IMG/VR virus record: IMGVR_UViG_3300023179_005629
Coordinates: 1-46,521 of that record
Length of the DNA stretch: 46,521 nt
Source: a virus
Direction: 5' to 3' (one strand)
The notes beneath the pieces were generated by a model. It searched no databases, was not told where the DNA came from, and saw nothing but the letters and a program-made list of their open reading frames with translations. Position 1 is the stretch's first letter, and the number at the start of each line of letters is the position of its first letter. The translations under genes were made by a program, and so were the position numbers. This document shows positions 39,239 to 46,521 of the stretch, piece after piece.

Positions 39239-39594
39239 TGACTAAATTTGCAGATGTTGTAGATAAATTTTTAGAAACAACTATTGATATTGTTTTGTCT
39301 GAAGCAAAAGGTAACCCTCCTGATGTTGAATATATTGAAACAGATTCGTTAGGTGAAGTTATTGAAAAATTAGCTATTCTTCATATTCGCACTTGGATGC
39401 TAGAAGATGCTATTCAAGCAGCAGAAACTAATGAAGAGGTTGCAGCATTAAAAAGAAAAATTGATATATGTTTTAAAGTGAAACGTCCTAAATATGTTCA
39501 AGCAATTAATGCTTTAGTTGAAAACTCAATTAGGTCGGGAAAATCTTTACGTGAGGATTCTGTTAAATTATACAAAGGTGTAGAAAATGCCTAA
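39238..39594 (+). CDS. Small helical protein, DUF4254-like
   Basis: A 118-residue protein overlapping the preceding gene by one base and the next by eight. The core LGEVIEKLAILHIRTWMLEDAIQ and VAALKRKIDICFKVKRPKYVQAINAL resembles the DUF4254 family, short all-helical proteins often found in surface-polysaccharide glycosyltransferase clusters (family knowledge; resemblance judged by eye). No catalytic residues are assigned. Its coupled position in this sugar operon suggests a helper to the glycosyltransferases. Confidence 0.6.
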   Translation: MTKFADVVDKFLETTIDIVLSEAKGNPPDVEYIETDSLGEVIEKLAILHIRTWMLEDAIQAAETNEEVAALKRKIDICFKVKRPKYVQAINALVENSIRSGKSLREDSVKLYKGVENA

Positions 39595-40495
39595 AATAGT
39601 ATTTTTCAATCATTATCACAGAGGCGACATGCATACTCAGAAAGAGTATGTTAAACAAGTGATGCGAGAATTATCTAATTTTGAGTTCGAATATAAGCAC
39701 TATAATCCTAGTAAGTTAACTAATGAGTTTGGAATAAGTCATACGGGTGTTCCCTCCCAATTAAATCATAAACAAAAATTTTATGAGCAGGGAGATACAT
39801 TATTTGTTAATACCTGGGTTGGATGTGATTGGGATATATTCTGTAAGCATGGTGGTATTAATATGCATACAATTTATGAGGGATGGAGTATTATCTTTAA
39901 TAAAATAAATGACGTGTTTGGTTGTAACATTAAATTACTTAATTCTAAAGAAGAGTATCTGCCAAGAATCAATTATAACTTTATAGATAAAGAAGGTATA
40001 GACTACTATATTGAAAACAACCAACCTGAGGGAAGAATGCTAATTTGTAATAATAATCCTAATTCAGGTCAATCTTTTGCTGGTAATATGGAAGAGTATA
40101 TCGTAGCATTGGCAGAAGAAAACCCAGATGTGCATTTTATTTGTACAGATAACATAAGTAAAGATGTAGATAATATTATCTATACTAAAGATATCATTGG
40201 AGACGTGGGTGAAACAGACTTATTGGAAGTTTCATATCTAAGTAGATTTTGTGATGTTATTATTGGAAAAAATTCTGGTCCATATGTATTTTGTGAAACC
40301 TATGACAACTTTATGGATGAGAATAAGACATTTATTTCTTTTAATACTAAAAATCCTGCATATGATACTATTATGGAAACCATGTCCAATGGATTAGCAT
40401 TGAAGTGTAAATATACTGCGGTTCCTATTATTAACAATAGGAACCTAACAGATCAGGATAAAATCAATATCTTAAGCGCAATAGTAAATATTTGA
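39587..40495 (+). CDS. Glycan-cluster protein, possibly glycosyltransferase (GT-B-like)
   Basis: A 302-residue protein that I cannot place in a named family. It begins MPKIVFFNHYHRGDMHTQKEYVKQVM and has two halves: an N-terminal part ending near LLNSKEEYLPRINYNFIDKEGID, and a second part with RMLICNNNPNSGQSF, EENPDVHFICTD and LSRFCDVIIGKNSGPYVFCET. The latter resembles the nucleotide-sugar half of GT9/GT-B enzymes (IIGxNSGP). Context in an operon of transferases supports a glycosyltransferase role. Alternatively it could be a non-catalytic glycan-synthesis protein. Confidence 0.6.
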   Translation: MPKIVFFNHYHRGDMHTQKEYVKQVMRELSNFEFEYKHYNPSKLTNEFGISHTGVPSQLNHKQKFYEQGDTLFVNTWVGCDWDIFCKHGGINMHTIYEGWSIIFNKINDVFGCNIKLLNSKEEYLPRINYNFIDKEGIDYYIENNQPEGRMLICNNNPNSGQSFAGNMEEYIVALAEENPDVHFICTDNISKDVDNIIYTKDIIGDVGETDLLEVSYLSRFCDVIIGKNSGPYVFCETYDNFMDENKTFISFNTKNPAYDTIMETMSNGLALKCKYTAVPIINNRNLTDQDKINILSAIVNI

Positions 40496-40502
40496 GAAAA
40501 CA

Positions 40503-41384
40503 ATGAAAGCAGCTATAGTATTATTAACTAAAGGATATCAGCATCCTCAGTTTTACGAGACCTTGATTAGACGTAATGCTCATATCTATGAAAATTTCAA
40601 TAAAAGAATGAAACAAGAATATCCTTTGTTAATATTTCATGAGGGAAATATTACTGAGGAACATAAACAATTTATTTTAAGTTATGAAAAAAATTCTATA
40701 GTAAAATTTGTTGACATCGGTATAGATTTCAAATGGCCTATGACAATACATATGAATGAAGTGAGAGATCATAGATTTCATTTAGGTTATAGATTAATGT
40801 GTCGTTTTCATTCTATAAAAATTTGGAATTATGTTAAGAATTATGATTATATTTTACGTGTAGATGAAGATGCTATGATCGGCGAATTAAATTATGATAT
40901 TTTTGAATATATGAAAGATCACAATTTAGATTATATGCCGTCTAGATATACGCATGAATATCATGATCTATCAAATGAAACACTACCACAAGCAGTGGAA
41001 AAATTGCTTGTAGGAAAATGGAAAGCGGATGATTATGATCAAACTACTCTATGGGCTCCTTATACTAATTTATATGCTGCAAGGGTAGATTTTTTCTTAC
41101 AAAATGACGTTCAAAAATTTCTAAATGAATTAACCAATGATAAAGAATTTTTAATTAATAGATGGGGAGATGCGCCTGTACATGGTATTTGTCTTAAGGC
41201 TTTTAGTGATCCAAGTAGAATACAAGTTATTCATGACTTCGGATACATTCACGGTTCTCACCATTGCGTAACTATAAATGGTAGAGCAATGGAGGGCATA
41301 ATGTCTGAACATGAAGCAAAAGTTTTTAACTGCGTACCATCAGGTAAAGCTGATATGCATTATATAGCAGCGGAGAAAGTATGA
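40503..41384 (+). CDS. GT15 (Kre2/Mnt1)-like glycosyltransferase
   Basis: A 293-residue protein with the distinctive pattern of the GT15 alpha-1,2-mannosyltransferases known mainly from fungi: YPLLIFHEGNITEEH, HLGYRLMCRFHSIKIWNYVKNYDYILRVDEDA (nucleotide/metal motif about 119-124), YDIFEYMKDHNLDYMPSR, APYTNLYAARVDFFLQNDVQKFLNEL, INRWGDAPVHGICLKAF and HDFGYIHGSH. GDP-mannose is the usual donor, which fits the GDP-sugar genes here. It is somewhat shorter than yeast enzymes because it lacks their membrane anchor and stem. It overlaps the next gene by ATGA. Confidence 0.82.
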   Translation: MKAAIVLLTKGYQHPQFYETLIRRNAHIYENFNKRMKQEYPLLIFHEGNITEEHKQFILSYEKNSIVKFVDIGIDFKWPMTIHMNEVRDHRFHLGYRLMCRFHSIKIWNYVKNYDYILRVDEDAMIGELNYDIFEYMKDHNLDYMPSRYTHEYHDLSNETLPQAVEKLLVGKWKADDYDQTTLWAPYTNLYAARVDFFLQNDVQKFLNELTNDKEFLINRWGDAPVHGICLKAFSDPSRIQVIHDFGYIHGSHHCVTINGRAMEGIMSEHEAKVFNCVPSGKADMHYIAAEKV

Positions 41385-42250
41385 AGAAGTTAAAATTGGC
41401 ATTTACCGACACTCATGATCATCTGGCTAGCTTCTTTCATTATGTATTAAGTAGTAGATATAATATTGAATTTGATAATGATAATCCAGATTTTTTAATT
41501 TTTGGTGACGATAATTTTGGTAGGGAAAATCTTAAATACTCTAAGAATAAAGTTATAAAGATTTTCTATACTGGTGAGAACAGAAGACCTGAAAATTTTG
41601 ATTGCCATTATGCTATTTCATTTGACCACAACTTTGAACCATGGCATTATCGTTTACCGTTGTTTGTTATCTATATGTGGTCATGGCAATATATTCATAA
41701 AATGAAATATCAAATGGATTATATTTTTAATCCTGAATACAAGGATAAAGATTCGTTTTGTTCGTTTGTTGTCTCTAACCCAAATTGTAGGGAAAGAAAT
41801 GAATTTTTCAAATTATTGAACAATTACAAAACAGTAGATAGTGGTGGTAAACTTTTTAATAATGTAGGTAAGAATGTGGATGGAGAACAAGGGAAAATAG
41901 ATTTTCTTTCGACTAGAAAATTTAATATTTGTTTTGAACCCTATAGTCATCCTGGATATGTAACTGAAAAGATTCTTCATGCATTTTATGCTGGCACTGT
42001 TCCAATTTATTGGGGTAGCAATACTGTAACTTCAGATTTTAATCCAGATGCATTTATAAATGTGCATGATTTTAGATCATTTAGTGATGCCATAGAACAT
42101 ATAAAAGAAATAGATAATGATGATGAATTATATCACTCCTATCTTACTGCTCCTAAGTTTATCAATAATCTTCCGCCCTCTTATCTTATTTTAGATAATT
42201 TCTTAAATTGGTTTGATGCTGTGGTATACAATAGGATTCTTAATAGATGA
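41381..42250 (+). CDS. GT10 alpha-1,3-fucosyltransferase-like
   Basis: A 289-residue protein with the GT10 donor motif FNICFEPYSHPGYVTEKILHAFYAGTVPIYWGS followed by DAFINVHDFRSFSDAIEHIKEI and a LPPSYLILDN end. GT10 enzymes transfer L-fucose from GDP-fucose, and bacterial members act on LPS O-antigen. Gmd and Fcl upstream would supply this donor. If the ColD-like gene is active, GDP-colitose could be an alternative donor. The N-terminal half (FTDTHDHLASFFHYVL, FYTGENRRPENFDCHYAISFDHNF) fits the acceptor domain. It overlaps both neighbours by four bases. Confidence 0.88.
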   Translation: MKKLKLAFTDTHDHLASFFHYVLSSRYNIEFDNDNPDFLIFGDDNFGRENLKYSKNKVIKIFYTGENRRPENFDCHYAISFDHNFEPWHYRLPLFVIYMWSWQYIHKMKYQMDYIFNPEYKDKDSFCSFVVSNPNCRERNEFFKLLNNYKTVDSGGKLFNNVGKNVDGEQGKIDFLSTRKFNICFEPYSHPGYVTEKILHAFYAGTVPIYWGSNTVTSDFNPDAFINVHDFRSFSDAIEHIKEIDNDDELYHSYLTAPKFINNLPPSYLILDNFLNWFDAVVYNRILNR

Positions 42251-42954
42251 AAATACAGACATTTATTTTTAATTGGAGAGGGCAATACGACAAAACTAAA
42301 GAAAAAATTAAGCAGCTTAAGAAGCTTAAAATTGCTCCAATAGTTATTAATAGTGATGATAACTATAAAAAAGAAAAAGGTTGGTATCATATAGGTGAGG
42401 ATAGTTATTTTACTGCTCAGTTTTTAAAAGCTTTAGAATTATTTGATGGAGATGCTCTATTTCATATTCAAGCAGATGCCTCATATGATAATTGGAAACA
42501 ACTATATGTAGATGCGGAAAAACATTTTAATGAATTTAACTGGGGAATTTATGCTCCAAATATAGATTATACTTGGTATGATGCGGATAAAACAGATTTA
42601 AATGCTTTTGAAATACCAAATTATAATCTTAAAATGGTAGCGAATACTGATTGTACTTGCTGGTTTATTCATAAAGATATTATAAATGAAGCAAAAAATA
42701 GGGGTGTGAATTTTGCTCCATATAAAATGGGATGGAGTTTTGATATAGTTTATCCTGCTTTGTCATATATGTTAAAACGACCAGTGCTTAGAGATTATTC
42801 ACATACTATTCAACATCCTGCAGGTACTAATTATAATAAAGAGCAGGCAGAATGGGAAATGCGATCTTTGTATTTATCCTTGCCTGCTGATATACAAGAA
42901 GCGTTTGGTTATATTAAATCTGACAGAAGTAAACTTTATAAGTACTACATGTAA
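42247..42954 (+). CDS. Putative GT-A-type glycosyltransferase
   Basis: A 235-residue protein starting MKIQTFIFNWRGQYDKTKEKIKQLKKLKIAPIVINSDDNY, as in GT-A enzymes that measure an acceptor list. DALFHIQADASYDNW supplies a DxD-like motif in the expected place, and CTCWFIHKDIINEAK and KMGWSFDIVYPALSYMLKRPVLRDYSH resemble the second half of GT2-type proteins. It overlaps the fucosyltransferase gene by ATGA. The sugar and acceptor are not deducible, and the family call is tentative. Confidence 0.6.
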   Translation: MKIQTFIFNWRGQYDKTKEKIKQLKKLKIAPIVINSDDNYKKEKGWYHIGEDSYFTAQFLKALELFDGDALFHIQADASYDNWKQLYVDAEKHFNEFNWGIYAPNIDYTWYDADKTDLNAFEIPNYNLKMVANTDCTCWFIHKDIINEAKNRGVNFAPYKMGWSFDIVYPALSYMLKRPVLRDYSHTIQHPAGTNYNKEQAEWEMRSLYLSLPADIQEAFGYIKSDRSKLYKYYM

Positions 42955-42955
42955 T

Positions 42956-43891
42956 ATGTTTAACATATCCAATATTGATTCGTTAGTAAAAACTAATCAA
43001 ACTATAAACACGTTATTTAAAGAAAAAAAATCATTTTCTGTAATCCGAGTAGGTAACACTGAAGGATATGTTCTACAATGTTTAGATAAAGGGGAAATGC
43101 CTGTAGATCAGTTTAAAGCATTTTTATTCTATACGGCAGGTGTGTTTCCTGTGGACTACGAATATTTAAGTAAAATCTATGCCCCGTATAACTTCAATGC
43201 TATGAATAATGCCGATTTACTTGGATTTATAGATATATCTGGTGAAATTAGAAAAGATAATAGTTTTTTATCGAAATTTAAAAATGAAAAATTTTACTTT
43301 GAGGACATTTACGCATTAGATCCAGCATTTCTTAAATCTAATACCTTTTTAAATGTGTCTACTAGTGATCCATGGACTTTAAATCTTAAAGGAAAAAAGG
43401 TATTAATAATATCAGCATTTGAACAAACTATAAAAAAACAATGGCAAATAAAGGAAAAAATATGGGGTATTGATTTGAATAGAATACTTCCCTTTGATCT
43501 TGTTGGTATTATTAAATCTCCATTCAATCCAATGATAGACAATAAGCAATATCTATTAAATGATCTATTCTCTAATGTTACAGGTTGGCATGATTGCTTA
43601 AGTACTATGACTTATATGATGGACAGTTATGATTATGATGTGGCATTGATAAGTGCTGCAGCATATTCCCCAGCATTAGCCAATTATGCAAAATCTAAAA
43701 ATAAAATTGGCATAACTGTATGTGGCGCACTACAATTATTTTTTGGTATTAAAGGTCCTCGATGGGAATCGGGTTCATTATCTGAATGGAGTACTATGTT
43801 TAATGAATATTGGCGGTATCCATTAGAAGAGGATTTACCTAGCCACAGACATATTTTTGAAAGTATAGAATCTGCTTATTGGAAAAAATGA
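42956..43891 (+). CDS. GT-D-fold-like glycosyltransferase
   Basis: A 311-residue protein starting at ATG 42956, one base after the previous stop; the TTG at 42905 would overlap that gene and is rejected. SFSVIRVGNTEGYVL near the N-terminus resembles the S-x-x-R-x-G-D/N-x-E signature of the GT-D fold (DUF1792-type) enzymes. The C-terminal YDVALISAAAYSPALANYAKSKNKIGITVCGALQLFFGIKGPRW matches the alternating motif (AGAYG...GKKAIHxGGxLQxxFGIxGxRW) of a glycosyltransferase-associated family. Context in the sugar operon agrees. Substrate unknown. Confidence 0.68.
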   Translation: MFNISNIDSLVKTNQTINTLFKEKKSFSVIRVGNTEGYVLQCLDKGEMPVDQFKAFLFYTAGVFPVDYEYLSKIYAPYNFNAMNNADLLGFIDISGEIRKDNSFLSKFKNEKFYFEDIYALDPAFLKSNTFLNVSTSDPWTLNLKGKKVLIISAFEQTIKKQWQIKEKIWGIDLNRILPFDLVGIIKSPFNPMIDNKQYLLNDLFSNVTGWHDCLSTMTYMMDSYDYDVALISAAAYSPALANYAKSKNKIGITVCGALQLFFGIKGPRWESGSLSEWSTMFNEYWRYPLEEDLPSHRHIFESIESAYWKK

Positions 43892-44586
43892 AATCAGTAA
43901 TAATACATCATCATCTGGGTATAGGCGATCATTTTATTTGTAATGGGTTAGTTCATTCTATCAGCGACGAATACGATGAAGTACATTTAGTTTGTAAAAA
44001 ATCTTGTTATAATACGGTAAAACATTTATATGAGGATTACCCTAATATTAAAGTTATACCTGTTGCAAATGAGGCTGAGGACATATATAAATATGCAGCA
44101 AGCACGGGAATACCTTTAGCTAAAATAGGATTTGAGGAATTAGATAAATCTAAGTTTGAAAGATCGTTCTACGAATTAGTTAACGTTCCATTACAAAATA
44201 GATTTACTAGATTTAGATTCCCAATTAATCTCAATAAGTCTATTCTTTTTCATAAAAAAGTAGTCGAAAACCTGGGTAAAGATTATATTTTTGTTTTCAA
44301 TACTAGTACACATTGTACACATGAACTAAAATTAACTACAAATCTAAAACAATTTACTGCGGAAAAGTCTGATACTACAGATATTTTAGATTATATTCAC
44401 ACTATAATTTATGCAAAAGAAGTGCATTTTATCAATAGCGGATTATGGCCAATGATAGTTCAGTTACACTATCTTCAACTTTTAAGAGCTAATAGAATTT
44501 GTTTTCACGATGTAAGAAAATTGTCTGAGGGAGGATTAAAGATAGATATTCCTCCAGGTATAGAAATTATAAAATATGAGGTTTAA
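43888..44586 (+). CDS. Putative glycosyltransferase-related protein (GT9/GT-B-like)
   Basis: A 232-residue protein from ATG 43888, which overlaps the previous stop; the ATG at 43879 inside that gene is less likely. It starts MKSVIIHHHLGIGDHFICNGLVHSISDEYDEVHLVCKK, a pattern like the GxGDxxxxxP/N opening of GT9-type enzymes. The rest (YPNIKVIPV, IFVFNTSTHCTHELKL, VHFINSGLWPMIVQLHYL) fits a short GT-B-like fold lacking part of the donor domain. It precedes the second fcl gene by none or few bases. The function is inferred from context and this weak resemblance. Confidence 0.58.
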   Translation: MKSVIIHHHLGIGDHFICNGLVHSISDEYDEVHLVCKKSCYNTVKHLYEDYPNIKVIPVANEAEDIYKYAASTGIPLAKIGFEELDKSKFERSFYELVNVPLQNRFTRFRFPINLNKSILFHKKVVENLGKDYIFVFNTSTHCTHELKLTTNLKQFTAEKSDTTDILDYIHTIIYAKEVHFINSGLWPMIVQLHYLQLLRANRICFHDVRKLSEGGLKIDIPPGIEIIKYEV

Positions 44587-45510
44587 ATGGAATTAAATTC
44601 TAAAATTTTTGTTGCTGGTCATAATGGATTAGTTGGTTCGGCTATTTTCAAAAAATTAACAGATGATGGATATACCAATATTGTTACTAGATCTAGAAAA
44701 GAGTTGAATTTAATAGATCAGATAGAAGTGAAAAGCTTTTTTGAAAAAGAAAAACCAGACTATGTTTTTGCTGCAGCTGCAAAGGTAGGGGGAATTTTTG
44801 CTAACGACGCGTATTGTGGAGATTTTATTTATGAAAATCTAATGATCCAAAACAATTTGATTCATAATTCGTTTTTGACAGGTGTGAAAAAATTTTGCTT
44901 TTTGGGGTCGGTGTGTATCTATCCTAAATTTGCTCCGGTACCAGTTAAAGAAGAATGTTTATTAACTGGCGAATTAGAACCAACTAATGATGCTTATGCG
45001 GTAGCAAAAATCGCAGGTATAAAAATGTGTCAAGCATATTATAAACAATTTGGATTCCAAAGTATATGTTTGATGCCTGCTAATTTATATGGACCAAGAG
45101 ATAATTTTCATCCAGATAATGGGCACGTGATACCCGCTATGCTTACTAAATTTAATACTAAACATGATTCAGTCACACTGTGGGGAGATGGAACACCTAC
45201 CAGGGAATTTTTGTATTCTGAAGATCTCGCTGATGCTTGCGTTTTCTTAATGAAACATACAAACACTGGAAAAGCAGACCTCATCAATGTTGGTTCTGGT
45301 TTTGATATCTCTATTCGGGATCTAGCAGAACTAATTAAAAATGTAACAAAGTATGATGGTAAAATCTATTGGGATACAACTAGACCTAATGGCACACCTA
45401 AGAGACCTTTAGATTTCACAAAGATAAAAAGTTATGGGTGGGAACCCAAGCATTCGTTTTTTGAAGGTATTGCTAAGACATATCAATGGTTCAAGGAAAA
45501 TAAACTATGA
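44587..45510 (+). CDS. GDP-L-fucose synthase homologue (copy 2; possible GDP-L-colitose synthase)
   Basis: A 307-residue paralogue of the enzyme at 37134. The NADP loop is the usual AGHNGLVGSA. Catalytic residues are present one position later than in copy 1: S108, C110, Y137, K141 and H180 (GSVCIYPK, DAYAVAK, GHVIP). The residue between Ser and Cys is Val rather than Ser. The copies share roughly half their residues, so this is not a recent duplication. Since a ColD-like dehydratase is present, one of the two may reduce the 3,6-dideoxy intermediate (ColC role). Sequence alone cannot decide which. It overlaps the methyltransferase gene by ATGA. Confidence 0.85.
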   Translation: MELNSKIFVAGHNGLVGSAIFKKLTDDGYTNIVTRSRKELNLIDQIEVKSFFEKEKPDYVFAAAAKVGGIFANDAYCGDFIYENLMIQNNLIHNSFLTGVKKFCFLGSVCIYPKFAPVPVKEECLLTGELEPTNDAYAVAKIAGIKMCQAYYKQFGFQSICLMPANLYGPRDNFHPDNGHVIPAMLTKFNTKHDSVTLWGDGTPTREFLYSEDLADACVFLMKHTNTGKADLINVGSGFDISIRDLAELIKNVTKYDGKIYWDTTRPNGTPKRPLDFTKIKSYGWEPKHSFFEGIAKTYQWFKENKL

Positions 45511-46521
45511 AAGAATTATTCACTTTAGGTGATTTGTATGTATCTGATTTTTTAGCTGAGGACGAATCTCCTCGCGGTGGCCGCGTGGAAATGAAAATGA
45601 TGTTTGATGAAAAAACCTCAGCAGTAAGATTGGAAACAGCTGCACCTTTAGATACTATGTATGGAAAATATTGGTATCGATCAGGTATTAATCAAACTAT
45701 GACTAACGAATTAAAGGGAATCGTTGATAATATCAATAGCCTTATTAAGTTAAAAAAATCTGATGTATGGTTAGATATTGCTTGTAATGATGGCACTCTA
45801 CTAAGTTTTGTATCTAAAGACCTAATAAGAATAGGTGTTGATCCTGTAGACGATACGTATAAAAATGAATCCGTTAAACATGCTGACCTCATAATTCAAG
45901 ATTATTTTACACATAGTGCATTAAAAAAATCCAAATTTGGAAAGCATAAGGCAAAGGTTGTTACGACAATTGCAATGTTCTACGATTTAGAAAATCCTGA
46001 AATTTTTCTAAAAGATGTCTATAATGTGATGGAGGATGATGGATTATTTGTTTGTCAAATGAGCTATACACCATTAATGATAGAACAAATGGCTTTTGAT
46101 AATATTTGTCATGAGCATATCTTTTATTATTCTCTTAAGACAATTAAAACATTATACGAAGCAAATGGTTTCAAAATTGTTGATTGCCAATTGAATGACA
46201 TCAATGGTGGATCGTTTAGAGTTTATGCAATGAAAGATGTGGGTGATATTACTAAATTTTCTACACAACCCAATAGAGATGTTTGCAATTTCAGAGTTCA
46301 ATCTTTACTAAGATATGAAAAAGAACAGGAATATAATACTCCTGGGATTTGGAATTTATTTTATAAGAATTTATTAGAATTAAAAACTAAGACATATAAT
46401 TTTATTAAGCAAGAAAAAGCTAAAGGGAAAACTATTTGGGGATATGGTGCATCAACAAAGGGTAATACATTATTGCAGTTTTTTAATTTAGATCATACCA
46501 TGATTGATGGCATTGCAGAAA
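45507..46521 (+). CDS. SAM-dependent sugar C-methyltransferase, 3' end outside window
   Basis: The frame is open from ATG 45507 to the window end (338 residues visible). It resembles NDP-hexose C-methyltransferases: SAM motif VWLDIACNDGTLLSF, VVTTIAMFYDLENPEIFLKDVYNVMEDDGLFVCQMSY, FDNICHEHIFYYSL and YEANGFKIVDCQLNDINGGSFRVYA, then the C-terminal KTIWGYGASTKGNTLLQFF. Those enzymes normally open with a cysteine zinc site (CRxC...), but here the N-terminus (MKELFTLGDLYVSDFL) lacks those cysteines. It ends the sugar operon as visible and implies a branched-chain or C-methylated deoxysugar. It overlaps the upstream gene by ATGA. Confidence 0.8.
   Translation, partial: MKELFTLGDLYVSDFLAEDESPRGGRVEMKMMFDEKTSAVRLETAAPLDTMYGKYWYRSGINQTMTNELKGIVDNINSLIKLKKSDVWLDIACNDGTLLSFVSKDLIRIGVDPVDDTYKNESVKHADLIIQDYFTHSALKKSKFGKHKAKVVTTIAMFYDLENPEIFLKDVYNVMEDDGLFVCQMSYTPLMIEQMAFDNICHEHIFYYSLKTIKTLYEANGFKIVDCQLNDINGGSFRVYAMKDVGDITKFSTQPNRDVCNFRVQSLLRYEKEQEYNTPGIWNLFYKNLLELKTKTYNFIKQEKAKGKTIWGYGASTKGNTLLQFFNLDHTMIDGIAE

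Noticed and set aside
1-46521. tRNA genes, CRISPR arrays, IS elements, integrase or attachment sites
   Set aside because: I saw no cloverleaf-like segments, no regularly spaced repeats, no transposase or integrase motifs; the genome looks strictly lytic here.

Overview
This window is a contiguous piece of an AT-rich, T4-like (myovirus) phage genome. It carries the T4 virion module in the conserved order gp13-14-15-16-17-18-19-20-(67-like)-21-22-23, followed by uvsY, uvsW, gp55, gp47 and gp46. Late promoters of the T4 type (TATAAATA) precede several transcription units. The cobS-type AAA+ ATPase with its VWA partner, the phage peptide deformylase and the 2OG oxygenase are typical of aquatic T4-like phages. 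The host cannot be named from the sequence. Nearly every gene is on the + strand with 1-20 bp overlaps; the one clear exception is a homing endonuclease.

Layout. (1) 1-14.7 kb: the end of a tail-fibre-like protein, neck, terminase, sheath, tube, portal, protease, scaffold and capsid genes, then a second tube-fold protein. (2) 14.7-18.5 kb: a GT-A glycosyltransferase, uvsY, uvsW, a small hypothetical and late sigma factor gp55. (3) 18.5-28.8 kb: an accessory DNA-modification island: QueE, FolE, a GT-B glycosyltransferase, a GIY-YIG homing endonuclease (antisense), a DpdA-type transglycosylase, a QueD-like T-fold protein, a second GT-B glycosyltransferase, GalE, QueD, a 2OG-Fe(II) oxygenase and a DadA-like flavoprotein. 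(4) 28.9-36.1 kb: gp47 (with an apparent +1 frameshift), gp46, peptide deformylase, and a metallopeptidase/VWA protein paired with a CobS/MoxR-type AAA+ ATPase. (5) 36.1 kb to the end: a sugar-nucleotide and glycosyltransferase island: Gmd, two GDP-fucose-synthase homologues, a ColD-like dehydratase with His in place of the PLP lysine, and GT15, GT10, GT-D and other transferases, ending in a truncated sugar C-methyltransferase.

How it fits together. FolE, QueD and QueE would turn GTP into 7-carboxy-7-deazaguanine (CDG), and DpdA would exchange guanine in DNA for a 7-deazaguanine; no QueC is present here. The first GT-B enzyme and DpdA end in almost the same C-terminal tail (SLEDLFA / SLEDLFT). 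That tail resembles the sliding-clamp-binding tails of T4-group polymerase and gp55. I infer a replisome-tethered system that installs, and perhaps glycosylates, 7-deazaguanine in nascent phage DNA; this is the most interesting candidate system in the window. The last 10 kb looks like a separate pathway that makes GDP-L-fucose and/or GDP-L-colitose and builds a deoxysugar glycan.
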